Shown: positions 1 to 55,700 of the stretch, piece by piece | Layout: every line of letters starts with the position of its first letter | How positions within the stretch are numbered: the stretch's first letter is position 1 | NCBI RefSeq assembly: GCF_031877795.1 | Contig: NC_133971.1 | Coordinates: forward strand, 1,102,501-1,166,500 | DNA from: Strix aluco | Taxonomy: Eukaryota; Chordata; Aves; Strigiformes; Strigidae | Direction: 5' to 3' | Length of the DNA stretch: 64,000 nucleotides | The notes under the pieces: model-generated | Told to the model about the DNA's origin: nothing | Seen by the model: only the letters and a program-made list of their open reading frames with translations | Database searches by the model: none | Program-made: the position numbers and the translations under genes

Positions 1-2778
1 TGTCATCACTCAATTAACCTCAAGTAGCAGTGTAGGAGCTGAACTGCCTACCAGCACGTTCCACCACCAAGCCCTGTGCGGAACACAGCGCTTGGTGTGA
101 CACCGCAGCAGAAAGCTGGGCAAGAGGTCACTGCTCTGGAGACCACACACAGTCCAGCATCACTGAGAATAACATTTCTGTCAGGCTTGACAAAAGAGGT
201 GTGAGTCTTTCACAGACAGCGTCACCCATAACAAAGGCAGGCACATTTTCTAATGAAAGCCCACACCTTTTAAGAGCCTGCAGGACTTAAGCTTTGTTTT
301 CTTCCAGAAAAACTGTGGTTTCAACAGTACCCAACTCTTCCTGTTCTTTACCAGCTATGTAATCAAAAGGGTTCACCTATTTCTGCCTTCAAATCCATCT
401 CATAAAAAACTTATGCAACAGCACAATTCTTTTAACATACTCTTCTTCACAGTCAGTACAGAAATACGGTACTTTTCAGAAACAGCACCTTGTTCTTAAC
501 TGGTTTTGTAAGAACATCACAAACACGTGGGGTTTTGTCTTTATTTTTGTAAGGGTTACCTCACTAATCCCTGTAAGACAGTCATGAGAAACCTCCTGTT
601 TACAGGACGTACAGAAGCCTTACTAAGATTTGTCTGCAGCTTCTGCTAGCATCTGGAGACAAACCGGCCATTGACAAAGTCCCAGAACCTAAACTATTAC
701 AAATTGGGCATTTTAACTGGTAAATAATAGTTTTAGTAAAAGCTGAAAATTTGGAGAAAAATTCTCATCTCCAAAAACCACACATTACATTGGAATGTTG
801 AGATAATATTCTCAAAATAAAATTAACAAAGAATAGAGTCAGAGGAGCTATTGCTTTATTTTTGAAATCACAGCAAACACAGGTTTTATGAAAGGGTTTG
901 AAGAGGGTAATACGTGTTTACCAAACACTTAAGAAGAATTCATCCCAAGACTGACAGGCAGCTCACAAGAAGTCAAGCACTCTTACCTGTGCAGTCAAGG
1001 ATGGAATTCTGAGATGACTGGGAGCCAAGTGTTGATTTCTCAACAGAAAATGAGAAGTGGTGAGATGTGAAAGTCCTTGGAAGTAACACCATGGAGCTTA
1101 AGCTTGATTTAACAGGAAGGAGAGCTCAGATGAGGCAGACAAACCAAGGTCTTCCCTTTCTTCTGAGCAAAACCTTCACAAAAGAGGGACCTGGGGGTGT
1201 TGATTGACAGCCGGCTGAACATGAGCCAGCAGTGTGCCCAGGTGGCCAAGAAGGCCAATGGCATCCTGGCTTGTATCAGCACTAGCGTGGCCAGCAGGGA
1301 CAGGGAAGTGATCTTACCCCTGTACTCAGCACTGGTGAGGCCGACCCTCGATGAGTGGGTTCAGTTTTGGGCCCCTCACTCCAAAAAGGCCATTGAATGA
1401 CTCAAGCGTGTCCAGAGAAGGGCAACGGAGCTGGTGCAGGGTCTGGAGCACAGGTGTGATGGGGAGCGGCTGAGGGAACTGGGGGGGTTTAGTCTGGAGA
1501 AGAGGAGGCTGAGGGGAGACCTCATCGCCCTCTACAACTACCTGAAAGGAGGGTGCAGAGAGCTGAGGGTACTTTAATCAAGTAATGAGCAATAAGACAA
1601 GAGGTAATGGCCTCAAGTTGCACCAGGGAAGGTTTAGTCTAGATATTAGGAACCATTTCTTTCCAGAAGGGGTTGTTAGGCATTGGAATGGGCTGCCCAG
1701 GGAGGTGGTGGAGTCCCCATCCCTGGAGGTGTTCAAGAGTCGGGTCGACATACCGCTGAGGGATCTGGTGTAGTTGGAAACTGTCAGTGCTGGGTTAACG
1801 GTTGGACTAGATGATCTTCAAGGTCCTTTCCAACCTAGGTGATTCTGTGATTCTGTGAAAAGCATTTCCATTATGCTGGGTGGGTAGATAAAAGCATGGC
1901 GAGAAAAGGGTGAAAAATGTGCTGTCTTTAGTTGTAAGCAAGGAAATATACTTTGTGAATGAAAAAAAAATAATCTTTTCTACATGTCTGGACATTAAAT
2001 TTATCAATAAACCACTGCAATAAAGCTACTAGAAATTTATAAAAACATACCTACTGGTTCTTTTATCCTTTTAGATATTCATCTGATGAGTTTATTGTAG
2101 TATTTGTTATACCTAATAAAAGTCTGAGTAAGTCAATATATGATGCCAAACAGCTTAACTCAAGTCATTTCATCTGTGATTACAGAAATTCTCCATCCCA
2201 TCTGCTGTGGAGACCTAACATTTTTAGAATTTACAACGGCAAGAATAACTGGGCTTAGTGACCTCTCTTTCCTTTTCGCTTTTCAAGCCAACATAAAAGC
2301 GTTCATTTTACACATCAGGTCTGTTCCACTAATTGCTGCCTCGCTGCCCTCCACCGCCAGTTGCGGTGAGAAGCTGTATGAACCACAGCTGACCGCGGGA
2401 ACCACCTATGCATAAGTTTCTGACTATTGTAACACACCGGATGAAAACACGCAGCAGACTCCTGGGAAGAAAGCCGAGTTTGGTTCAGAATACAAGTTAC
2501 CTACTGTCTCAGCGACACGGGAGGCCTGCCCTCATTTTCCCAAGCAAGCCCTCCACCCTGTGGAGGTGGTGGAGAATAAAAACCAGCCCTATTTGCGCAG
2601 GCCTGTGGCTGTAGCCGGGGCAAAGCCACGGACAGCCCTCGCTGCCACATCCTCGGAGGTGCCAGTCAGGCCAGGACCGGCGAAATGCCCCCACCGAGAC
2701 AGCCCCCACCGCTCTCCCGCCCTCCCTCACCCCGTGCGGCGGCCCGGCCCCGCTCCGCCACCCCGCCCGGACACTCAC
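1..2778 (-). other. ARSK: ARSK intron 1 (partial, runs off the left edge)
   Basis: This stretch lies downstream of the ARSK exon 1 splice donor on the minus strand. I found no second ARSK exon: nothing on the minus strand resembles the sulfatase signature (CCPSR region) or the segment just after the first metal-binding aspartate. Apart from a CR1 LINE at 1187-1858 and a short inverted repeat near 65-97, I see nothing to annotate. Short open frames here look like chance. Confidence 0.75.
1187..1858 (+). mobile_element. CR1 LINE, 5'-truncated 3' end
   Basis: This is a non-LTR retrotransposon fragment in plus orientation. Its open stretch at 1197-1400 reads as the end of the CR1 reverse transcriptase protein, including an [17 protein letters not shown]-like segment. 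The 3' untranslated part follows, with GGAATGGGCTGCCCAGGGAGG at 1685-1705 and GGACTAGATGATCTTCAAGG at 1804-1823. It ends in a tandem ATTCTGTG octamer (1842-1857), the hallmark CR1 3' end. Compared with typical copies, a short piece appears deleted near 1570-1590. The copy is truncated at the 5' end, as most CR1 copies are, and cannot move on its own. It sits antisense within ARSK intron 1. Confidence 0.93.
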
Positions 2779-2922
2779 CAAGGAGTCGCAGGTCACCAGC
2801 ACCACGCTGGGCCGGGGCTGGCCCCCGGGGGCGGCGGGCCGCGGCCTCGCCCCTACCCAGGGCGCGGCGGCCATGAGGAGCAGCGCCAGCCCGGCCCACT
2901 TCAGCGGCCCGCCGCCCCGCAT
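2779..2922 (-). CDS. ARSK: ARSK (arylsulfatase K) coding exon 1, partial gene
   Basis: This is the first coding exon of arylsulfatase K, the lysosomal enzyme that removes 2-O-sulfate from glucuronate in glycosaminoglycans. It encodes 48 residues. The start has a basic/polar lead (MRGGGPLKW), then a hydrophobic signal-peptide core (GLALLLMAAAP), a small-residue cleavage region and a proline-rich linker. It ends in PSVVLVTCDSL, the first beta strand of the sulfatase fold, with the metal-binding aspartate of the family's VVLV-x-x-DS motif. The donor GTGAGT follows 2779 at phase 0. An in-frame ATG at 2985 would add 21 polar residues ahead of the signal peptide, so I chose 2922. Position next to SKIC3 supports the identity. 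The catalytic cysteine exon is outside the window. Confidence 0.9.
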
Positions 2923-3080
2923 CGCCCCGGCGCCGTGACCCTCCTCCTCCCCTCTGCGGGAGGGAGAGAGGGGAAGCGGCAGCACCGACAGCCGATCTGG
3001 CCGCCCGCGGAGCCCCGGCCGCGGCTGCGGGGCCGCCCGCTGCTCTCAGCACCGCGGACTACAGCCGGCGGGAGGCGGGA

Positions 3081-3100
3081 ACTACATCTCCCACAGTGCC
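3081..3100 (+). promoter_or_regulatory. ZNF143/Staf-type site (SBS)
   Basis: The sequence ACTACATCTCCCACAGTGCC closely follows the long ZNF143 (Staf) consensus of ACTACAnnTCCCAnnnTGC form. It lies between the ARSK start codon and the SKIC3 first exon. ZNF143 sites of this type are typical of bidirectional CpG-island promoters. The match is by eye only. Confidence 0.7.
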
Positions 3101-3106
3101 CCACAC

Positions 3107-3117
3107 AAGATGGCGGC
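3107..3117 (+). promoter_or_regulatory. YY1-type site
   Basis: AAGATGGCGGC is an exact match to the strong YY1 core with its usual flanks. YY1 sites of this kind often lie at or just downstream of transcription starts, so this one may mark a start for either gene. Confidence 0.6.
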
Positions 3118-3139
3118 GGCGCGGGCGGTGTCGCCGCGT

Positions 3140-3147
3140 TGACGTGA
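3140..3147 (+). promoter_or_regulatory. CRE-like site
   Basis: TGACGTGA contains the CREB/ATF half-site TGACG in near-palindromic form. It sits 3 bases before the NRF1-type site, inside the compact promoter core. Confidence 0.45.
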
Positions 3148-3150
3148 GAC

Positions 3151-3161
3151 TGCGCATGCGC
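3151..3161. promoter_or_regulatory. NRF1-type site
   Basis: TGCGCATGCGC is a perfect palindromic NRF1 core. It lies about 30 bases upstream of the SKIC3 exon 1 splice donor, so transcription of SKIC3 probably starts close to it. Confidence 0.65.
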
Positions 3162-3169
3162 GGCGGCCC

Positions 3170-3180
3170 GAGATGGCGGC
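3170..3180 (+). promoter_or_regulatory. second YY1-type site
   Basis: GAGATGGCGGC, directly before the SKIC3 exon 1 donor, repeats the YY1 core found at 3107. Its position inside the presumed 5' untranslated exon fits the downstream YY1 placement seen in many TATA-less promoters. Confidence 0.5.
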
Positions 3181-3188
3181 GGCCTGAG

Positions 3189-48471
<45,283 letters not shown>

Positions 48472-49240
48472 AATGGACTATCCCAAGTGAAACATCTTCC
48501 ATTCATGCAAATTAATCAGTCCATCTCTAGGAACATACGTGGTTTGGGCTTTGTTTGTTTGTGTCTGGTTTTGATTTTTTATTGCATCAGCTGGAACTTT
48601 GTCTTTAGTTTTATTTCTCTTGAACAAAAGCAGGTTATATGGGTTCCACCATAAAAATACGCTTTATATGAAAGGAAAACCCTGAATTTTGCTTTTGTTT
48701 TCTTCCTCACTGAAACTTCAGCGCTATTCGCAATGGAAAGTACTTTGTATTTTCCTCTTGGCCACATACGGAAGTACAATATTAACTGCGCTGGCCATGA
48801 TGCAAGGTTTTCTTGGCACAGAATCTTACTGGCTAACTAGCACCAATCTCTTGTTCTCTCCCAGATACTGTAAAACAGTCAGAGATTTAAAATGCTTTTA
48901 TTCTTCTGATACGCTTTGTTGTGGAGTTGAGACCCAAATCCACTTGGAACTTCATGTGTGGTGTCAGTTTATACTTTTTAAATTTATTTTTTTTTTAGCT
49001 GATCTTCCTTACAGCAGTGTATCCTCTTGACTGCAGGCTTCAGTAAACATTCCCATCAAGAAAAGCTTGTGATCATCAGGGACGGGGTCGTATTTATAAA
49101 TGTGTATAACAGGCTCTATTTATGTCTTGGTAGTTCTGCTGCTGACTGCTTAATTGGATGAATCATGACAGTGGTTTTAAAGGCGTGATGTTATTTTGCT
49201 TTTATGTACATGAAAATAAAAAAAAGAAAGAAAAAGCAGT
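48472..49240 (+). other. SKIC3: SKIC3 3' untranslated region
   Basis: This runs from the TAG stop at 48469-48471 to just past the AATAAA at 49215. It is AT-rich with several T-runs. Open frames inside it are short and unsupported. The end is inferred from the poly(A) signal only. Confidence 0.7.
49215..49220 (+). terminator. SKIC3: SKIC3 poly(A) signal
   Basis: A canonical AATAAA lies 744 bases after the SKIC3 stop codon, inside an A-rich stretch, with a GT-rich region downstream (TCTGTTAGTGTTACTG near 49248). It is the first canonical hexamer after the stop codon. Confidence 0.75.
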
Positions 49241-52200
49241 GATTCTAATCTGTTAGTGTTACTGTTAGGGTTTTCAAGCTGTTGACAAGAGTCACAATAG
49301 CTCTGTTTCCTGGTTTAAAGTTTCTTAAAATTACTGTCTGTCCACCAAAGTCTTAGGACAGCTGGTACGACCCTGTATTAGAGAGGAGAAAGGGCCCTTC
49401 CAGGCCGTGCAGCGGGGCTGCGTCGAGTGTACGCTTTGGTTTCAGAACCGGTTGGTTTTGGGCTTAAAGAAAGCAGGTTGCTGAGCTGGGGTGTGTGGGG
49501 TGTGTGTGCCACCAGCCACGCGCGGGGATCTCTGGAGTGCGGCCGAGAGCCACGAGCGCACCACTGTCGTTTAAAGAGGAAAACTGAGCTCAGTAGGCTG
49601 GGGTTTCTACTCTGTGGCAGTGCGTGGAAACCTCTCTGAATGGCAAGAATCCCTCCTTGTCTCCCACACTTTCGTTCTCCCACCCACCTCAATGCAAAAT
49701 ACCTTCCTTAAAAAGACTTTTTTTTTTTTTTTGGTAAATTTAGATCGATTGTGGTTCCCTTCACAGCCTGCTGTCACGTCGTCTTGAACTATCAGATATT
49801 AAAAAGGGAGCATTGCAAAAGCCAGACTCGTGACTCTCAAGACTCACTGTAACTTTTTTTTAGCTTGCTGCTATTAAAAGCCTGGAAAAGTTCTTGCAGC
49901 CTATAGTTCATATCCTTGGCGTATGGTCTTGATATTTGCGCCTCCTACTCTCGCGGTGGGAGAGCCATCGTCACCAGCCTGGCGTTAGTCTGTGCTTTGT
50001 TCAGCACTAAACCTGAACTGCTTTCTAACACCTCGGAGAGCAGACACATAACAGGCCAGAGAAACCAGCTAAGGAACCATCAATGGTGAATATTCCCTAT
50101 TAGGAAAAAAAAAACAGTAGAGTGCTTTTTGTCTTCAGAAGACCATGAAGTTACTTTTCCTGTGATCAGTGATGAACTCCTGGAACAAGATAATTACACA
50201 GCCCGAAGTTGTGTTACGTGCCCTGTAGGAAGAAAACCCAACACATATTTCTGCCACCTACTCAGTGAAAAGCACTCGGGGAACATGAGCTTAAACTTCT
50301 GTAAAACCCAACAATATGAGGTAAAAATCTTGCCCTCCTCATTTTTTGACAGTGTATAGCCTCTACAAAATTAGCACTTTGTAGAAGGTCTGCTCTAACA
50401 CTGAAAACACTTGTAAATTCATGCAGGTTGAGACAGCCCTATATTTTATATTCTTGTAGAGCTCAGCTTTAGAATGCAAAGTACTGTGCGAAGGCACATA
50501 AACATCACTGAGTTGGGGCATGGAGAGTTGTTGATGGATTTCACTGCCTGGGAAGTCGTGCGTTCGGCTGCTGTGGCCGTAAAGGGGAGAAAATAACATT
50601 CCCCAACTGTAATTTGTTTTATGATGTTGGCTTACGCTGAAGGCAGAGTGGAATGAGATCTAATTAATTTCAGGGTAGAACTTTTTGCCACTTCAGCTTT
50701 GAAGGATTTTATGTGCTTCTTACATTTCCAGTTGTACAACTGTGAGTCAGTGGCTAGCTTCTGAGAATTTTATTTATTTATTTGGGTCATACATGTTCAT
50801 CTCCTTCTCTCTGTTTTCCAAGAACTGCTGGGTTAGATTTCTACTCGACTTCTGAGCTTCTCTCAGAACGGTATCACAAAGTACAGGGGGTAACTGCGTT
50901 AATTTTGATAGTCTTCCTAACCTTGGAGTTTAAGAAAAACACAGATCTATTACTTCTCTCTCCCCAGTGCTTTTGTTCAATACCTTTTGTATTTAAAAAA
51001 AATATTTTTTTAAAATTCATAGATACAAAAACCCTCGAGAACTGTTATAATATGCCACAAATGCACCTTTGCAAGGAAAAGTACATCCCTAATCCCTCAG
51101 CCCAGCTGAATATCATCCTGACTGTATAGACTTTAGCTTTCCTTCTCTCCCAGTTAATTTTCTTCTTACTTATTTAACTGAACTGCTGGCAGTTAAATAA
51201 CTTTCAAATTTGGTGTTCTCAGGGGAGAGAGGGATCATTTTGAGTTTGGTCACAGTGTGGAGCGATAGTACCAAGGTAGCTCCTTCATGCAGTGAAGTCA
51301 CTCAAACAATAGCAACATTCCAAATATGTATTCGTGCGTGATCCGAATTTATCATTAGGCCCTCAGACCCTTCTGCCATAAAATTGGTGCTTGGATAAAG
51401 CAACGTTTGTCTGTGCTGTATGGCCCTGTGAGCATACGATGAGACCAAAATGCAGATTCAGAGCAGCTGAGAAACTGCTGGACGTTGTCGGGGTTTCAGT
51501 GTTGCTGGTTCCCTGCTGCTTGTAGGAAACGTCTGTGACTTCGGTGGCTGTTCTTTGTCTTTGACAAGCTGTGAGTGTTTTCTAGGACTTTTTACTTCCT
51601 GGAGAAAGTTTAAATGTACCAAAGTTTCTGCCTGCAGGAGCAACATGATTAATTGCCGAAGTGGCATTCCATCAGTTGGGTTCTGGCCATCACGCTGTGC
51701 AGGTCTGGCTTCTCAGAGAAGCCACCTGAAATCCATGGCTCTGAGAAATCTGCTTTTCTGTAGAGCAAAAAGCACAACAGAATTGTGATACGGATTATCG
51801 GAGGAGGATTATCTGAGCCCTTTATGAATTTTCTTCTCTGGGCAATGGATGGTATTAGGCTTTCTGGAAACAAATGTACTGTAGAAATTCAGGTTTCTAT
51901 TGCAGTTACATTGGGAGCTCCTTTTTTGGCCTCCCTGCCAAAGAACTCACATTAGCTCCTGTTGGGAAATTATACTGAAATGTTTCTTTTGCCCTGATCC
52001 CAGAGTTTTTCTGCTTATTTCCAGATTGTTTTTCTTGTATTTTGAAGGAAAAAAGCAACACTATGTCAGTGACATTTCTGAGCGTTCTACTGCAAACCAC
52101 CTCTTTTATTCAGTCAAACAGAAATGAGAAATAAATCTTCTTGATAATGCATCTGCTAATAATTAACTTGCATTTTGTCACCTGTACCCAGTTTATTAGT

Positions 52201-52741
52201 TACTTTTAATAACCCAGTGATTTATTATAATAGGTGCAAATCATGCATCGGTAGATGTTGTGATACCAGTTTTCATAATGCTGTTACTACCCACACCTTG
52301 TGTGCACCTGGAGGAATTTATTAAATCTGATTTCAGTAGTCAGGCCAATCTAAAACCAATTTAGCTTATGCCAGGGCTGGGCTAACCACACTTAATAACC
52401 GAGTACTTGTTTTGTTAAAGTCCTTTAAATACTATGAATACTCTTGTATGAAATCTTGTAAAATTGTAAATCAATCCTTAAAGCTTAACTTTTCTTCTAC
52501 AGTGAAGTACTCTGTTGTAAAATTGGTGTGAAAATGACTGTTGGTGTTACAGAGTTGTTGGTTTTGTCGCTGCACAATATCATAACTAGCAACAACATCC
52601 TGCGGGGACAGGGGAAAACAAAATCAGTTGTGTCCAAAGTCAGTGTCCAGTCTTCAACTCAGTGCTGCTTCTCACTGGAGGGAGCACCTGCAAGAGTGGG
52701 CAAGGCTTGCTCCTGGTGTTCAGTCTTCTGGGAGGTCACTT
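49241..52741. other. Intergenic region between convergent SKIC3 and FAM81B
   Basis: This 3.5 kb lies between the SKIC3 poly(A) signal and the FAM81B stop codon. It contains a small CpG- and GC-rich patch at about 49400-49560, T-runs, and the presumed FAM81B 3' untranslated region at its right end. I see no supported gene in it. The open frames are short and without motifs. Confidence 0.6.
52317..52322 (-). terminator. FAM81B: Candidate FAM81B poly(A) signal
   Basis: On the minus strand this is AATAAA, about 420 bases after the FAM81B stop codon at 52742. Further minus-strand AATAAA hexamers occur at 52221-52226 and 52105-52110, so the site used is uncertain. Confidence 0.35.
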
Positions 52742-55700
52742 TCATTGTATCTTTTTCATGTCTTTCTGAATTTTCTTTTTTTCAAGTTTCAGCCTTGTGT
52801 TCTGTATTTGTTTGAGCAGCTCCAGAGACTCGCGAATGGTTCGAAATCCTGGTAGAGGAATAGAAACAATTAATTAGTGGTTGCTTTCAATACATTAAGA
52901 TTCTTCTTTTTCTTTGCAAAAGTTTCTGACCCACGTTTAATACAGACCACATTAAATCCAATCTATTTCATCATTTTATTGAATACCATGGATGTGTGCA
53001 GCTGGGGGTGCAAGCTCCTTGCTGTAGGAATCGTATTTTCCAATACGTTGGGCAACACCAAGCGTGACTACACGTAGCCATAAGCTGCGATTGACATCAG
53101 ATTTGTGGTGTGGAGCAAAGAAAATACCATGTCCTTAAAACCAAGAGTATTGTTAGCCTTAAAGCGTATTGCTTTTTCATTGAGCATTGGGGGTTTGGTT
53201 TGGTTGGGGGTTTTTTTACGTCCGCAGTCCTCACTTTGAATCAAAGACTCTGTGCAAGGTTTGTGCCGTGGATCTCCCAGAGTTGTAGCAGCTCTAAGTA
53301 AGAATTACGCTTCACCCGAGATGGAGGCGGTTTTGTTGTGCTCTTCTGGGAGAACGAGAGTCAGCTTCACCAGTGAAGCATCTCTGTGTCTGTGTACAGG
53401 TGCATAAAAGGAAAGACGGGAGCATGCAGACACGCTTTTTTTCCAGAAGAGAGCTACAGAGCACGTGATGCACCTTTTTTGGACCATTGTGCAGTCAAAT
53501 ACTGTCAATAAAGACTGGAAAAGTAGAATTTCAAACTGCTGTTACCTACCTGTTTCCAGATTGAAATTACTTTCAAATTACAATGTAGTAGTTCTTTACA
53601 TTTGTCCAGCATGTCACATAGACTTACTAGCAAGGATTAAAATTAATTCTCTTCCTCTTTTTCTTTCTTAAAGTGCTTATTGTAACATGGCAGCTGATGA
53701 CATGTTTTTGAACAGTGGTTTAATATGGGTTAATTTTGTCACTGCTAAATCTAGATAGTTCAACCAAATCGCTGCATGGTGCTTAGAATTTTATAAATTC
53801 CAGACATGTCTCTGACTCCCAAGATGCCAATCTGTGCTGAAGCACAACCAGCTGCTGAGACGGTCTAGAGGCTGCCTCTGTGCCCTTCATGCTGCTCCGC
53901 ACCTCTTCGGTGGCCTCTTTTCCCCCTTTTTGGGGGGTTGGCCCCTGCCAGAGGGCTGCCCTGGGAAGGAGCGATCCTTGGCCTTGCGTTTGTACATGAG
54001 CGTAGCCAAAGTTTAGTTTAAACAGATCTCTTCTGTCGTTAATCTCTGTAGGCAGGACCTTGAGGTTAAGAACGCTCCCCTTTCAGCCGCAGAAACTTTT
54101 ATTCTGAAATTTCTTAGCTACAGCTTGCTTTGAGACGCAGTCTTGAGCTCACTCCGATGGTCTCCAATGGTAGACAGCCAAGCCTTCTGTGTCAAGCTGC
54201 ACACAAACCTGACCTAATTTAGAGCTTGGTTTGCTGCGGCCTTGCAGCAAGGCTCGTAGGTGGGCTGCAGCTGATGAAGGAATTGGAGCTGAAGCAAAGC
54301 GCTGGGGTCCTCGATCCCAGACAGCTTGGAAGATGAGAACCAGACGCTTGAGTTTCAAGTGAGAACATGTAAGATGTGAAGCCCTTGTGTAATGATTTTC
54401 AGCCATCTGTTCCCTTGGAGAGCGGGCTGAGTGCGTTTTTTGGATAACCTGATGCCTCCACTCTACTTCCATGATCTGCTGCAAGTGGAGGGAGTCGCAA
54501 TAGATGAGGGAATGGCCTCAAGCTGTGCCAGGGCAGGGTCAGACTGGCTCTTAGGAAGGATTTCTTTGCAGAAGGGGTTGTTGGGCGTTGGAATGGGCTG
54601 CCCAGGGCAGGGGGGGAGTCCCCATCCCTGGAGGGGTTGAAGAGTCGGGTTGACCCAGCGCTGAGGGATCTGGTGGAGTTGGGAACGGTCAGGGGGAGGT
54701 TCATGGTTGGACTGGAGGAGCTTCAAGGGCTTTTCCAACCCAGATGATTCTGGGATTCTGTGAGGTTTGAGTGTCACAGGACAGGTTACAATGGGCACAA
54801 TCTTCCTCGTGGAGGCCGTGTGCATAGTGCCAGGTGAAAGCCTTTCTAATTGCTGCTGAAAGCTGAACAGCCAGAATCATCTCAGACTGGTGAAGCCGTT
54901 CCTGCTCTGTGCGATACACCAGTGGGACTGTCCCCGCGGGAAGCAGCTGCCACGTTATCTAACCGCCCCCCCCTTCGCTTGCGCGATGCTGTGGCGGGGA
55001 GCTGTAACTCATCCAGATGCCTCTTTCTCCAGCTGCCCTTGGTTGAGAATGGGAAGTAAACGATGGAAATGATACAAAACCATCAAACACGGCTTCAGCA
55101 ACAGGCTCCGTGCAAAAGGGAATGACTGGTGCCTCCTGACGAAGGGTGGGGGCCTTGTTAACAGGAGAAATGGGTGCTCTAAAAAATCTGGAAAACAGGT
55201 TGTGAAATTGCCTTTTAAATGATCTTACCTTGAGACTCTGAGGAAGGGAAAGCAACTGTGGTGGTTTAGCCCCTGCCGGGGTCTGAGACCACGCGGCCGC
55301 TGCCCCTCCCCCACAAAGGGAGTGAAATACAAAGCCCCGGGACTGAAATAAGGAAAGGTTTAATACAACAGTGCAATAGCAACACAACCAACAACAACAA
55401 TAACAGTAATAGTGATAGCAATGAACAGAGCAAAATAGCTACCAAGTACAGCAGTGAGAAGCACGATGTACAAAACCACGAGTGCACCGCGCTCCGTGCC
55501 AGGAAAATGTGACCTGCCAGGATGTGACATCCCATGGTATCTGAATAACCCGGCTAGAGCTGCCCCCCACTGCTGGGGAAACTTAACCCTATCCTGGTTA
55601 AACCAGGACAGCAACCTGTGTGCAAATGTCGTGCTGGCTGTTTGCAAAGACAAGCGGGTTAGCCCACACGCCTTTCTATACAGGGTTCAGGAGACAGAAA

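Larger units (their letters stand above)
3150..3188 (+). other. SKIC3: SKIC3 noncoding first exon (start approximate)
   Basis: The segment ends in GGCCTGAG followed by a strong donor GTGAGG at 3189. It lies in the CpG island, upstream of and on the same strand as the SKIC3 start codon at 4454. No coding frame enters the next exon from here, so this is 5' untranslated sequence. The 5' boundary is a guess from the NRF1 and YY1 sites. A further small noncoding exon is possible around 3408-3517 (acceptor-like TGTGTAG, donor-like GTAAGT). Confidence 0.5.

Noticed and set aside
1197-1773. Two plus-strand open frames of about 60 codons
   Set aside because: They are remnants of the CR1 reverse transcriptase and 3' untranslated region, not host genes.
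52838-52849. GGTTCGAAATCC resembling a tRNA T-loop
   Set aside because: It lies in the last FAM81B coding exon, and no acceptor stem, D arm or anticodon arm surrounds it.
54959-55387. 142-codon minus-strand frame covering duplication copy 1, considered as a FAM81B terminal exon
   Set aside because: The true terminal exon at 52742-52848 matches the family and joins in phase. Three of four differences between the duplicated copies change the would-be protein, so there is no sign of coding constraint.
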